The notes under the pieces were generated by a model. It did no database searches. It was not told the DNA's origin and was given only the letters and a program-made list of their open reading frames with translations. The translations under genes and the position numbers were made by a program. DNA of 64,000 bases, taken from positions 95,619,237-95,683,236 of the forward strand of contig CM046878.1 in assembly GCA_025667525.1 (NCBI GenBank). Reading direction: 5' to 3'. Of the stretch, positions 1 to 10,180 are shown one piece after another; positions within the stretch are counted from its first letter, which is position 1, and the number at the start of each line of letters is the position of its first letter. This stretch comes from Glebionis coronaria (Eukaryota > Streptophyta > Magnoliopsida > Asterales > Asteraceae).

Positions 1-80
1 ATAGCTTTTTCAATATTTTCATGATTAGTTTTTGAAAATCTTTGACTATTTTTGGGCCAATCACATGCATTCTTTATCTC

Positions 81-90
81 CTATAAATTT
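81..90 (+). promoter_or_regulatory. TATA box ahead of the accessory ORF
   Basis: The sequence CTATAAATTT lies about 100 bases before the ATG at 187. The leader between them is rich in C and T with no upstream ATG-led long frame, as in a plant 5' untranslated leader. This suggests the accessory ORF has its own promoter and does not depend only on read-through from the element's 5' LTR, which is outside the window. The box is seen directly; promoter activity is inferred. Confidence 0.45.
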
Positions 91-186
91 GGCTCCTATT
101 TTTAAACATGGTATCTATACTTCTTGTCTAACACTTTTCTCTTATCAACCTTCATCTTCTACACTTCAAATTAACAGCTTTCATCA

Positions 187-3100
187 ATGGCACCAAGATT
201 TAACTCAACAGAATTGGATTTGGGGTTCAAGTCTCAACACAACATGATTGCTTATCTTGTTGCTGATAATGATTTGTTTCCTCAATACACACAAATGGTG
301 GCGTATTTGAACGCATCCCCATTAAGGTATGCTCTTTCTCATGCACCACTCATTCCAGTCACACACATTAAGCAGTTTTGGAACACTGTCAGTTCCTCAA
401 CAGTTAATGGAGTGACCACATTAACTTCTATTGTTCATGGGAGGTCTTGGGTGGTTACTGAGGCCTTGGTACGCCAGGCCTTGCATCTTGATGATGCTGA
501 TGGTATAACCATCCTTCCCATAAATGAAATAGAACAAGGGCTTAGGGCTTTGGGATATCCAATTCCTGATGAAGGTACTCTTAATAAGTATCATAAGCAG
601 GAATTTCCCCCAGCCTGGAAGTACCTCATTCACATTCTCCTTCAATGTTTGAGTCCCAAATGTACTGCACACAATGAGATCAATAGATCCATTGCAACTG
701 CTATTGTGTGCATTGCAACAGGGCAAAAATATAACTATTCTAAAATGATTTTTGAAGGGATGTGTAAAAACAAGGGGACAAAAATGACTTTAGCTTATCC
801 CCGTTTTCTGCAAATGATTTTTGATGATCGAAGATATTGTTCAAGGGATCACAATGATTTTTATAAAATCCCTGAACGAAAGAAAGCTATTTTTACAAAG
901 ATGAATTCACCACCTCATAGAGACTTACCTTTAACCCCAGCCATGCTTGCTGTTATTGCAGCAGCACAACCCCAACCAGACCCCCAACCTCATATTGACC
1001 CTCACCCACAACTTGAACCTATTCCTGAACCTTTGCCCTCACCTGAACAAATGCAAATAGACCAAGAACCCTTTGACGCTGACACATCAAATGTTGGCGT
1101 TTTTGTGCCTATTTCCAACGCTGATACCCAACCATCACAATCCCAAACACCCCTTAACCAACCCACATCTACCCATTCTTCCACACCATCTTCCACACCA
1201 CCTGAATATAGGTTGATCAAACGCCAAAGGACTGCTGGAGTGTTCTCCTCTGGTGGTCCTAGCCATGAAGCAGAGAGAACCACCACCACAAGTGTGGCTG
1301 GTGACCTGGATGAGGCTGGGACTATTGGTTCTGGCTTAGAAGCTGGCCAAGGCAGTCCCACCATAATTAAGTCCTCATCCATGCCCAATGAACCTGAATT
1401 GGGAGGTCAAATCCCCATTTCAGAAGAGGACAGTCTGGAACCAATGACTCTTTTGGAATTGACGGCAGTCTGCATTAGCTTGCAAAAGCAAAATGCAGAC
1501 TTAGTACAAATTGTCAGCTCACAAGGCCTTGAACTCAAGGAATTGAGGGAGAGGATTGTTGTTTTGGAGAGTGATCAAGCTAGGAGAGGTATGGAGGAGT
1601 CTTCCAAAGGGGAGGAAGATCAAAGAAATCTGAGTGATAAGAGCAGTCAAGATGGTCGATCAATGGATGTTGCTGAAGCTCTTACTACTTTGAAGGAACA
1701 AACAGGTTTTGATACGTCCTTAATCTCTACAACCAATCTAAATTTATCATTTACAGCTATGTTGAGAGAGGTTACACAAGGCGCTGAGGGAAAATATTTG
1801 AGCGTTGACAAGACAAGTTTGGACGCTGATAGAAGTATTTTGGGCGCTGATAGAGGAAATTTGGGCGTTGACAGATCTGCACATGAAGGTGATGTATTCC
1901 AGTCATCATCTATCATCAAGGAAGTTCCTACTCAGGTATTACCATCTACCTTACCAACCATTGCACCATCAGATAAGGGTAAGGGTATATTGGTAGAAGA
2001 AATTGTTCCAAAGAATGCAGCCCAAGTTGAATTTGATAGAAGATTGGCTGAGCAAATGATGGAACAAGGTGAAAAGGAAAAGTCACCATTTGTTGTGACT
2101 TCTGAAGAAGAAAGTGATGGAGCTAGCTCAGACTTAAGTGTGATGATTATTGAACCAGAAAGGCTTGAGTATGGTGATGAGCTTGCTAGGGAAAAGTTGA
2201 GAGATTTAAAGTTGCAGATTGACTTTGACATGCCAGAGGTGGTTCAGATGTACAATTCTTGGGAAGAAAGCTGCATGGATAATCCAGACTTGACCATTTC
2301 AGATCAAATATGGGGTTTGGAGCTTCTTCTTAGAGTTCAGAAGGATTGTAAGGTGATTTTGAAGCACAAGGCAAGCAACATTCTCTCTGAGTTGAAAAGG
2401 GATAGAAGGAAGCTCTACTTTATGTTGCTCAGATGTCATGGAGTTGGATGGACACATCAGAAGTTGAAGGCTTTGACATTTGATGAGTTGGAACATAGGG
2501 CTTATCCTATTTGGGTGAAAGTGCAGGCTGAAAACACTTTCAGACTTCTTTCAGATGAAAGAAAGGAGCAACTTGCAGAAGAGATGGAAATCAAGAAAGC
2601 TATGATAGTTCCCAGGCCAGTGAAGAAGGGATTTACACTTGAGTTTCCAAAAGATATGAATCAACTATATCCAAGTGAAGCAGTTATTAGAAAGAGCCTC
2701 AAGCTCTCCCCATTAGAAGCTTCAGATATGGTGCAGGTGTTACCACTAGATTCCAGGAATCCAATTGTGAGTTATGATGAGGATGAATGTGGATTCTGGA
2801 AGACTGGAAGATATGGCAATGAGGTACACACTTTTACCACTCTCATATCTTTATTTGCAAGTTGTGATAGAGAAGACTTGGTGGACCTTTGGAGGTTGCT
2901 GGAGACCAAGTATGAGGCTGAAGCACCAACTTCAGCTAATGGAATAAAACTTTGGACCACATTCAAAAGAATGTGTGGGACAAATGAGGAAGATCCTGAA
3001 TTATGGAAGGATCTTAAAGATGACCTCAGTGGTCTTCAATGGAGGTTATATTCAGCTGCTGGTGTATACCATTTGAGTTCTACAAAGTTTGCTGAGTATC

Positions 3101-3258
3101 TACTTGTAGATGCTCAGTATTTCATATCCAAGGCTGTTTTGGAAAAGATGAAGGACACCCAGTTGGAGATAGATTATACAAGTGACGTGGCAAAGAATTT
3201 GATCAGATTTATTTATTACCAATATGATAAGGTTTGTCAGACTCCTCCAAGTTCTTAA
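187..3258 (+). CDS. Large accessory ORF of a Copia-like retrotransposon, intact
   Basis: This is an uninterrupted 1023-residue frame. Residues about 15-230 hold a globular domain with the signature (H)NMIAYL, IKQFWNT and an LHLDDADGI block. It resembles a protein family multiplied in Asteraceae genomes and often labelled 'synaptobrevin, longin-like', a label I would not trust functionally. A proline-rich linker follows (about 255-300), then a basic patch RLIKRQR (about 345), a coiled coil (about 430-475), a short run of 7-residue repeats (about 537-565, pattern xVDKxSL/xADRxxL) and a second conserved region with no motif I recognise (about 700-1023). It ends 52 bases before the LTR, where some Copia elements carry an extra ORF after pol. 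The first ATG after a TATA-led leader sets the start. Function is unknown; the open frame implies recent activity or selection. Confidence 0.75.
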   Translation: MAPRFNSTELDLGFKSQHNMIAYLVADNDLFPQYTQMVAYLNASPLRYALSHAPLIPVTHIKQFWNTVSSSTVNGVTTLTSIVHGRSWVVTEALVRQALHLDDADGITILPINEIEQGLRALGYPIPDEGTLNKYHKQEFPPAWKYLIHILLQCLSPKCTAHNEINRSIATAIVCIATGQKYNYSKMIFEGMCKNKGTKMTLAYPRFLQMIFDDRRYCSRDHNDFYKIPERKKAIFTKMNSPPHRDLPLTPAMLAVIAAAQPQPDPQPHIDPHPQLEPIPEPLPSPEQMQIDQEPFDADTSNVGVFVPISNADTQPSQSQTPLNQPTSTHSSTPSSTPPEYRLIKRQRTAGVFSSGGPSHEAERTTTTSVAGDLDEAGTIGSGLEAGQGSPTIIKSSSMPNEPELGGQIPISEEDSLEPMTLLELTAVCISLQKQNADLVQIVSSQGLELKELRERIVVLESDQARRGMEESSKGEEDQRNLSDKSSQDGRSMDVAEALTTLKEQTGFDTSLISTTNLNLSFTAMLREVTQGAEGKYLSVDKTSLDADRSILGADRGNLGVDRSAHEGDVFQSSSIIKEVPTQVLPSTLPTIAPSDKGKGILVEEIVPKNAAQVEFDRRLAEQMMEQGEKEKSPFVVTSEEESDGASSDLSVMIIEPERLEYGDELAREKLRDLKLQIDFDMPEVVQMYNSWEESCMDNPDLTISDQIWGLELLLRVQKDCKVILKHKASNILSELKRDRRKLYFMLLRCHGVGWTHQKLKALTFDELEHRAYPIWVKVQAENTFRLLSDERKEQLAEEMEIKKAMIVPRPVKKGFTLEFPKDMNQLYPSEAVIRKSLKLSPLEASDMVQVLPLDSRNPIVSYDEDECGFWKTGRYGNEVHTFTTLISLFASCDREDLVDLWRLLETKYEAEAPTSANGIKLWTTFKRMCGTNEEDPELWKDLKDDLSGLQWRLYSAAGVYHLSSTKFAEYLLVDAQYFISKAVLEKMKDTQLEIDYTSDVAKNLIRFIYYQYDKVCQTPPSS

Positions 3259-3300
3259 TGTTTATTCAAAAACTTGATCATAAGAGTGGATATCAAGTTT

Positions 3301-3309
3301 AGGGGAGGA
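3301..3309 (+). other. Polypurine tract of the left Copia-like element
   Basis: The run AGGGGAGGA directly precedes the LTR start TGTTGGG. This is the expected primer site for plus-strand DNA synthesis and fixes the LTR boundary and the + orientation of the element. Confidence 0.7.
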
Positions 3310-3310
3310 T

Positions 3311-3836
3311 TGTTGGGAATAAATTAAGGCCAGATCACTTGAACGCTGACAAGAACAACTCAAGCGTTGACAAGAACAAATTGAGCGCTGACAGCACAAG
3401 CGTTGACAAGTTAAAGTCAAGCGTTGATAGATTGAAGACAAGCACTGATGGAAGATATAAGCTACACGTTTGTTATGTTCTAGAATACTTCTAGTAAGGA
3501 TAGAAACGACAATGTATTTTCTATGTTTATCTTTACCTAGAATAGTTGATACGTAGCTTATTGTACAAGGCTTCTTAGTCTATAAAAGAAGGCCTTTAGG
3601 TTAATGTTTAGTATCAAGTTTTCATTAAGTTTTCATTCGTAAACATCTTTCATTGTAAGCAAGTTCGACATTTATAATCAAAGTGAAAGTTTTGTTTACA
3701 TCTTGTGTTCTTACTTAAGTGTTAAATTCCGCATAACACTTAGATTCACAAAGAATATAACAAAGGTTTCTCTACGTGTTATACTTGATCTAATCTCGTA
3801 TACACAAAGCTAATCGATCTAAGTTTGGGATCAACA
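3311..3836 (+). repeat. 3' LTR of the left Copia-like element
   Basis: The 526-bp unit begins TGTTGGGAAT and ends GATCAACA, giving the short inverted ends TGTTG/CAACA. A polypurine tract precedes it. A TATA box (TATAAAAG near 3581) marks the likely transcription start. Beyond 3836 the sequence resumes a Tekay integrase that is uninterrupted in the second copy near 12190, so the insertion point is certain on this side. The first five bases after the LTR, GGTAC, are the expected target duplication, but its partner lies outside the window. Positions 3352-3455 hold six units of a GCGYTGAYA repeat with a mostly 21-bp period, also present in the ORF upstream. Confidence 0.85.
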
Positions 3837-3840
3837 GGTA

Positions 3841-5307
3841 CGTGGACAGCACGGTTACTGGGCTAATCTTAGAGTAGAACCCGAGTTGCTATCTAAGATC
3901 AAGGAAGCTCAGAAGGATGACGGAGAAATCTGGGCGATAGTACAGAATTTGGAGAAGCAGACGGAATTCAGAGTAGATGCAGATGGTATCGTATGGCAGG
4001 GCACTAGACTTTGTGTTCCTGATGACCAAGAACTCCGGGAAGCTTTGTTAGCTGAAGCTCACAGCTCCCCATTCTTGATACATCCTGGTTCAACTAAAAT
4101 GTACCATGACATCAAACAGTACTTTTGGTGGAGTGGTATAAAACAGGATGTGGCCACTTACGTCTCCAAATGTCTTACCTGCCAGCAGGTTAAGATCGAG
4201 CATCAGCGATCTGGCGGTCTCCTTCAACCGTTATACATTCCAGAGTGGAAGTGGGATAAAATCACCATGGATTTTGTTACCGGTCTTCCGCCTACCAAAA
4301 GGAAGCACGATGCAATTTGGGTTATCGTTGATCGACTTACCAAATCAGCTCATTTCTTACCGATCCGCAAGGAAGATCCGGTAAGTAAACTCGCACATAC
4401 GTATAGACAAGAGATCATGAGACTCCACGGTGCACCATCCAGCATCGTCTCAGACAGAGATCCTCGATTCACTTCGCGCTTTTGGAAAAGTCTGCAGAAA
4501 GCTTGGGGTACACAACTTAAGCTTAGCACGGCTTTTCATCCTCAAACGGACGGACAGACGGAGCGAACCATTCAGACATTGGAGGATATGTTGAGGTCAT
4601 GTGTGTTGGAATGGACGGGTGATTGGGACGAATACATCCGTTTGGTGGAGTTTGCATACAACAACAGTTGGCACGCAAGCATCAAGTGTGCTCCATTTGA
4701 GATGTTGTATGGCAGAAAGTGTCGCGCCCCAATCTGCTGGGATCAGGTTGGCGAGCGAACACTCGAAGGACCAGAAATCATAGAAATGACAAATGAGAAG
4801 ATCGCAGTAGCTAGGCAGAAAATTCAGGAGGCACGGTCACGTCAGAAGAGTTACGCCGATAAGCATCGTAGGGATTTACACTTTAACGTAGGAGATCACG
4901 TCTTCCTTAAGGTTTCGCCGGCACGTGGTGTTAGACGCTTCAGGATTAAAGGGAAGCTCAGTCCTCGTTTCATCGGACCGTTTGATATCATTGAACGATT
5001 CGGTGAAGTATCTTACCGATTGGCGTTACCTCCGTAGCTTTCGCATGTGCACAATGTGTTTCATGTGTCCTTACTCAGAGGGTGCCAATATCATCCCCTT
5101 CACATGGTTCAGTGTCCACTGGAACAAATACGTGAAGATCTCACTTTTATAGAAGAACCCGAACGAGTTCTTGACAGACAAGAACGAGTCATGAGAAAGA
5201 AGATGATTCCATTCGTCAAAATTCTATGGAGGGATCATACCGAGCGGGAAGCCACCTGGGAAACGGAGGAGTCTATCCGGGCTTCTTACCCTCATTTCAT
5301 ATTTTGA
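3841..5307 (+). pseudogene. Tekay chromovirus integrase and chromodomain, 3' part of pol (copy 1)
   Basis: This is the C-terminal part of a Ty3/Gypsy polyprotein, entered at the Copia insertion point. In order it has the H2C2 zinc region (H-x-G pattern, then CLTC-x2-VK near 4180), the integrase core with its D-D-E residues (MDFVTGLP; SDRDPRF; the FHPQTDGQTER stretch holding the glutamate), a GPF-like domain and a chromodomain ending YPHFIF. One in-frame TAG at 5035-5037, where copy 2 reads CAG, breaks it just before the chromodomain. Protease, reverse transcriptase and RNase H lie left of the Copia insertion, outside the window. Chromodomains of this clade steer insertion toward heterochromatin. 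Copy 2 (12190-13664) is about 98-99% identical by eye. Confidence 0.85.
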
Positions 5308-5371
5308 ATTCGGGTATGTTCTTCTTTTCCAGTTTACTTTATCAATAATTCGGGGACGAATTATTCTTTTT

Positions 5372-5384
5372 AGGGGGGAAGAGT
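5372..5384 (+). other. Polypurine tract of Tekay copy 1
   Basis: AGGGGGGAAGAG followed by T precedes the LTR start TGTAAAACCC. The identical tract occurs before the third LTR at about 13729-13741. It shows that copy 1 runs into the shared LTR as its 3' LTR. Confidence 0.7.
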
Positions 5385-8321
5385 TGTAAAACCCGCATGC
5401 TTTTACCATGCATAGTACCCTTAGGATCGTACGTACTAGTTAAAAACTTTCCTAATATAGCATGATTACGATTACGTGTTAGGAGTTTATGTATTACGTA
5501 CGTGTTAGAACACGATAACTATTTTATATCCACAATCACGTAATAATTATTTAACAATAATTATTCACGAACATGCGATCACGAAATCACGAGCGTAATT
5601 AAAACACGAGCTATTATTAATTACGTATATATATTTATTACGAGCGTAATTAAATATATTAGATTATGGTATTTACGTAACGAGAACATTTAAAACACGA
5701 ACATAATTAAACACAAACGAGTAACTAAATAACGAGACACGAAAAGAGGTACGGGAACCCCATGGGGGGTCCCTACCCGCGGCCAAACAAGGGTAATGGG
5801 CCAAGCCCATTACCAATTTTTACTAAAAGGGGGTTAATTAGTTTTTACTACTCAAAATCACTTTACAGAAGATTTCAAGAAAAACCTAAAACCCTCCCTT
5901 TCTCCTCCTCTTTGTGACGCCACCCATAATCACCATACAAGGTGATTCATTGATCTTGAATCTTGAAGTTTTGTTGTTTGTTTGTGTTTGTTCTTCATTC
6001 CCTTGATCCACGAATACGGTAAAACCTTTTTAAACCTTTTCTTTTAATTCAATCTTTTTATTAATTATGAACATGTGATGTTTTTATAAAAACACATTAA
6101 TTAATCATAGATCTAACATGTTTTGATGATTAATTAAATCAAAGGGTCGATTTAAGGGGTGTTTGGTTTTGGCCGCAGGATGCAACCGACCCCAAGGGGG
6201 TTTCGGTTTGCTTAGCCGACCACCACCAAGATCATATGGTCTTGGTTGGTGCGTGTGGGTCCCACGGCAGCAAGGGGTACCCCGATTTGGTTCGGGGTAC
6301 GGTGTCGATTCATGTCCGGTTCATGTTTTTAAGCTTAGATCCGGTTCATGGTTATGTTAGTTTTTTTATGTTATGAACTTATGTTAAAATTAAATTAATA
6401 AAAGATGTGATTAATTTAATAACATGACTTAGGTTAATTAATTATTAATAATCATGAAATTATTTTAACCTAAGTATTTAAATTATTAAGACTTATAATT
6501 AATTAATTATTTTAAAAACCATGGATATAATTAATTAATTAACATGACTTAGGTTATATTAGTAATATTTAATAATACATATTTTAACCTAAGTATTTAA
6601 TATATTTAATTAAAAACATGTTATACTTTAATTAAATATTATAACCTATAGTTTAATTAAACTACATGAAATAATTATTAAACTATACAATATATCATAT
6701 GACTTAGAAAATAATCATGAAAACACTTAGGCTTATTTACTTAGCTTATTTAACCAGCTTATTTCTAATTATGGAAACTTTCTATTTTTAGAAACTTAAT
6801 TAAATAAGGCAGTTAATTTATTTATGGAAACCAGCTATTTTTAGAAACTTATTTATTTAAGGAAGCTAATCTATTTATGGAAACTTATTTAATTAAGGCC
6901 GCTAATCTATTTATGGAAACTTTCTATTTTTAGAAACGTATCTATTTTAAGCAGTAAATCTATTTTTGGAAACTTTCTATTTTTGGAAACTTTCTATTTT
7001 TGGAAACTTTCTATTTTTGGTAACTTTCTATTTTTGGAAACTTTCTATTTTATGAAACCTGCTATTTTTGGAAAGTTACTTATTATTACACAGTAAGTAT
7101 AATAACACATGAAATACCAGAAATACTTAATCAGATTAAGTAGAATATAAGATTTAACATAGTTTAAGGCTTTAAACAGTAAAACATAGTAAGAACATAT
7201 AAAATAAGCTAAGACATGACGTAAAACCAACTATATATTTAGTAAGCAGATACTTATTTCATGTACGTATTTATGTAGCACTAGTGTTTCGGAAGTAGGA
7301 TTCTCGTAGTTCATCGTTCTCGTTCACTGGACATAAGGTACGGATTCCCGTCCTTTCAGTATGGACATTCTTTCCTTATTAGGATTTCCCCGTATGCAGC
7401 CAACTGTTTTCCCGTAGTATAAGTATGAGTTTGATTGCTTATGTTTAAATATGATTACCTATAGCCATATACATGCATGACCAGTTTCACCTAGTTATGG
7501 AGGTACCATAACCATAATATTAGAGGCACTGATGTTATGACTTCACCACGGCGGAATGATTGCTCGTGGCGTCCCTTCAGCTTTTGGCCATTTATTTATA
7601 TTTATCATGTGGGGCGTATGGGTGCATCCTAGTTACATGTTTTTATTCAGGATTACATGGTGAATGTGGTGTGTGCCTTGCATCCTTCACAAGGAGCTGA
7701 TCCCTACTACCCATAAAACCAGTATATTAAATTAGAGGCAGCCCCTCTAATTTGCATGATGAGGTCACCCCTCCAATTATTCATGCACGGTGGATTTTCA
7801 TGACCTATATTGGCTAATGGTAAAATATGACAAACAGTTTTTATAAGATAAACATAAGACTTTCAAACTATTAAACCAGTTTTATTAAGACTTAACCAGG
7901 TTACTCGGGACTTAGTTTCTTCCGCTGTTATATGTTATATGCTTATCCTATTCATGCTTTATTGTACATCCGTGCACTGAGCGTATTGCTCAGCCGTTTT
8001 CCTTTTCTATGTTCCCAAAACGGCAGGTACTCAGGGACGCTCGTAGACACTAGGAGTACGTGCATATGGACTGGAATCTGTCTAGCCTTCTTTACATTAT
8101 GCATTTCCTTTCTTTATGATACTTATGCTTTGGACATTGTTTAGTCCTTTTCCTTTACTATACTATGTTTGTGTGTGATGAGCTTTACTTTTGGACTACC
8201 GATGTTTGATTCCGGTATTTTCCTTTATATGGTCAAGTAATGTTTAGAAATTTTACCTTGTATGATTTGATGACACGCCATAATTACTGTGATATTTCCA
8301 TTTCCAAAATGGGGTGTTACA
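5385..8321 (+). repeat. Tekay LTR shared by two tandem copies
   Basis: The 2937-bp LTR starts TGTAAAACCC and ends GGGGTGTTACA, the usual Tekay termini. A polypurine tract and integrase end lie on its left and a primer binding site with gag on its right, so it is both the 3' LTR of copy 1 and the 5' LTR of copy 2. It is nearly the same length as the LTR at 13742-16679 (2938 bp) and about 98% identical over the first 650 bases that I compared by eye. It is AT-rich and has no coding frame of note. Confidence 0.9.
6952..7075 (+). repeat. 17-bp tandem repeat inside the Tekay LTR
   Basis: About seven consecutive copies of CTATTTTTGGAAACTTT, with single-base variants at the edges, lie within the LTR. 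More degenerate relatives spread back to about 6770. The other LTR carries the same array at 15318-15430, so it is a family feature and not a local expansion. Confidence 0.8.
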
Positions 8322-8325
8322 GTTA

Positions 8326-8337
8326 TGGTATCAGAGC
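8326..8337 (+). other. Primer binding site, initiator-Met tRNA type (Tekay copy 2)
   Basis: TGGTATCAGAGC begins four bases after the LTR end. It matches the standard plant primer site complementary to the 3' end of initiator methionine tRNA, from which minus-strand synthesis starts. Confidence 0.85.
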
Positions 8338-8778
8338 TAAGGCTTCGACCTATAGGCTCTCAAATATGACCTGTGATTAGTGGGTAGTCACTACGGTCTT
8401 CCTAGAACTGACAGTTGTTTTCATGCATTCATCATTTTTAAGCATACATATACATGTCATTGTTACAGGGTTTTTGACTAAGTAATGGTTGGTACAGGAC
8501 TGGCCCTATTTAGTCTCATGTGTTTTATCGAAACTTTTAGCTTTGGGACCGACCCATAGGCGTCCCCTCGCTATGTCTTTTGTTTTGGGTGAACTGACTG
8601 GAGGCGTTCACTCTCGAGCATACAAAAGTTTTCATAAAACTGCATCATGCATTCATACACAAAATTTTCTTGCATAAAACTTTTCTCGTGAAATTTTTAG
8701 TATAAAATTTTTTCTATGTATATATTTATATTTTATGTTTTGAACTGTTTAATCATATGTTTTATGTTATACTGTCAG
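8338..8778 (+). other. Untranslated leader of Tekay copy 2
   Basis: The stretch between the primer site and the gag ATG has no meaningful coding frame. It would contain the packaging and dimerisation signals of the element RNA, but I cannot point to them. Confidence 0.5.
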
Positions 8779-9506
8779 ATGGTTCTCACACGCGAACAGG
8801 AGCAACTCAATGCTGCAATTCAGGCTGCCATGCAAGCCTTGCTTCCTTAACTGAGGAATGACATCCGGGCTGAAGTTCAAGCTGCCAACAATCAGCATCA
8901 CAATCAGCCACCTCCTCCTCCTCCTCCAGTGACATTAGCAGTATGGCTGGAGAGATTCAACAAGCTCCGCCCTTGATCTTTTGAAAAGACAGATAGCCCC
9001 AGCGATGCTGAAAGCTGGTTGGCTCACATCGAGAAGATTTTCAACGCTATGGGCTGTGACCCCGCATACAAGGCGAGGTTGGCATGCTATTGGTTCGAAG
9101 GCGATGTACTCAACTGGTGGTTAGCTTTGATGCAATCTGAAGGTGGTGATGAGTGGGTTGCTAGTTTAACTTGGGCTCAGTTCAAGGACAGGGTGATGGA
9201 GCAGTTCTTCCCCAAGGCTGAGCAGGACAAGCTCAAGAGAGAGTTCCATGGGATTCATCAGAGAGCTGGAAAGAATAGCAAAGAGTTTATGTAGCGCTTT
9301 CTTCGCTTGGCTAGTTTCCTTGGTGCGGCAGCAGGTACTCCTGAAGAGCAGGCACGTCACTTTAGATGGGCTCTTCGCACATCGGTCGCAAACAATCTGG
9401 TGTGTGCTACGTTCAATACTGTAGCACATGTGGCCGATGCAGCACGGAAACTAGAGATGCTGCAGGAGAGGGATGAGTTCGGGGAAGCTGAAAGACCCGA
9501 CAAGAG

Positions 9507-9586
9507 GTAAACCTTCATATTCAAGCGGTGACCAATCTGTATACTCTCCATATGTCAATTATTCATCTCTTAACTGTATCTTCCAG
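9507..9586 (+). other. Candidate intron 1 in Tekay gag
   Basis: Donor AGAG/GTAAAC and acceptor TTCCAG bound an 80-base, T-rich stretch containing stops in every frame. Removing it joins the coding frames on both sides without loss of phase. Confidence 0.65.
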
Positions 9587-9736
9587 GCAGAAAACTAGGG
9601 ACCGGTCTCATCCGGCTACTCAGCAGCAGCCTCATCAGCCCAAGGGAAACGGTCAGACCAACGACCGTTCTGCTACGGATAGGCGTGGCGGTAATGACAA
9701 TTACCGTAACAACGTCGGGCAATCCAACAACAGCAG

Positions 9737-9812
9737 GTCCTAATACTTACGAAATTCCTTATGTTTTATGTTATAACTCATATTCTGACACTTTAGCAAA
9801 AACTTCTACCAG
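9737..9812 (+). other. Candidate intron 2 in Tekay gag
   Basis: A 76-base AT-rich stretch starts GTCCTA and ends TCTACCAG. The donor is weak but GT-initial. Excision keeps the arginine/asparagine/glycine-rich linker open across the junction. Confidence 0.55.
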
Positions 9813-9877
9813 GAACCATGGAAGCGGTAGGGACCAGAACCAGAGAGGTTCACAGCCTAGCCGTCCAGCTATCACTG

Positions 9878-9948
9878 GTATTCAATCTTATGATTATCCG
9901 CTTTTTCCTTGTACCCAATTACCACGTCTTATGAAAATGTTTTATCAG
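9878..9948 (+). other. Candidate intron 3 in Tekay gag
   Basis: A 71-base T-rich stretch runs from GTATTC to TTATCAG. Excision restores the frame that continues into the zinc knuckle and pol. Confidence 0.65.
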
Positions 9949-10180
9949 GTCCTCAGCCAGCCAGAGCACCTGCTGGAGGATACACTCATCCTCTTTGCTC
10001 TACTTGCCACCGTAGGCACCCAGGACCATGTCGCCGTAATACTGATGCGTGCTTCAAGTGTGGTCTTCCTGGCCATATTATGAAGGATTGCCGTAAGGGC
10101 GAGATGGAGGGTACATCGGGACATGCTGATACCAAGCCGCCTCCTACTGCCGGGCGTGTCTACACGACATCTCGAGACCA

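Larger units (their letters stand above)
8779..10180 (+). pseudogene. Tekay gag with three introns, broken by stops (copy 2)
   Basis: The frame opens MVLTREQEQ at 8779 and shows a Ty3/Gypsy capsid domain (SWLAHIEKIF, ACYWFEGDVLNWW, FKDRVMEQFFP, LRLASFLG), a Q/N/G/R-rich linker and a CCHC zinc knuckle ([14 protein letters not shown]) near 10050. The coding parts lie in different frames and join only if three short GT-AG introns are removed (9507-9586, 9737-9812, 9878-9948). Three in-frame stops disable exon 1: TAA 8848-8850, TGA 8973-8975 and TAG 9292-9294. Each is one C-to-T change from a Gln or Arg codon that fits the family. Gag would form the virus-like particle in the cytoplasm. Confidence 0.8.
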
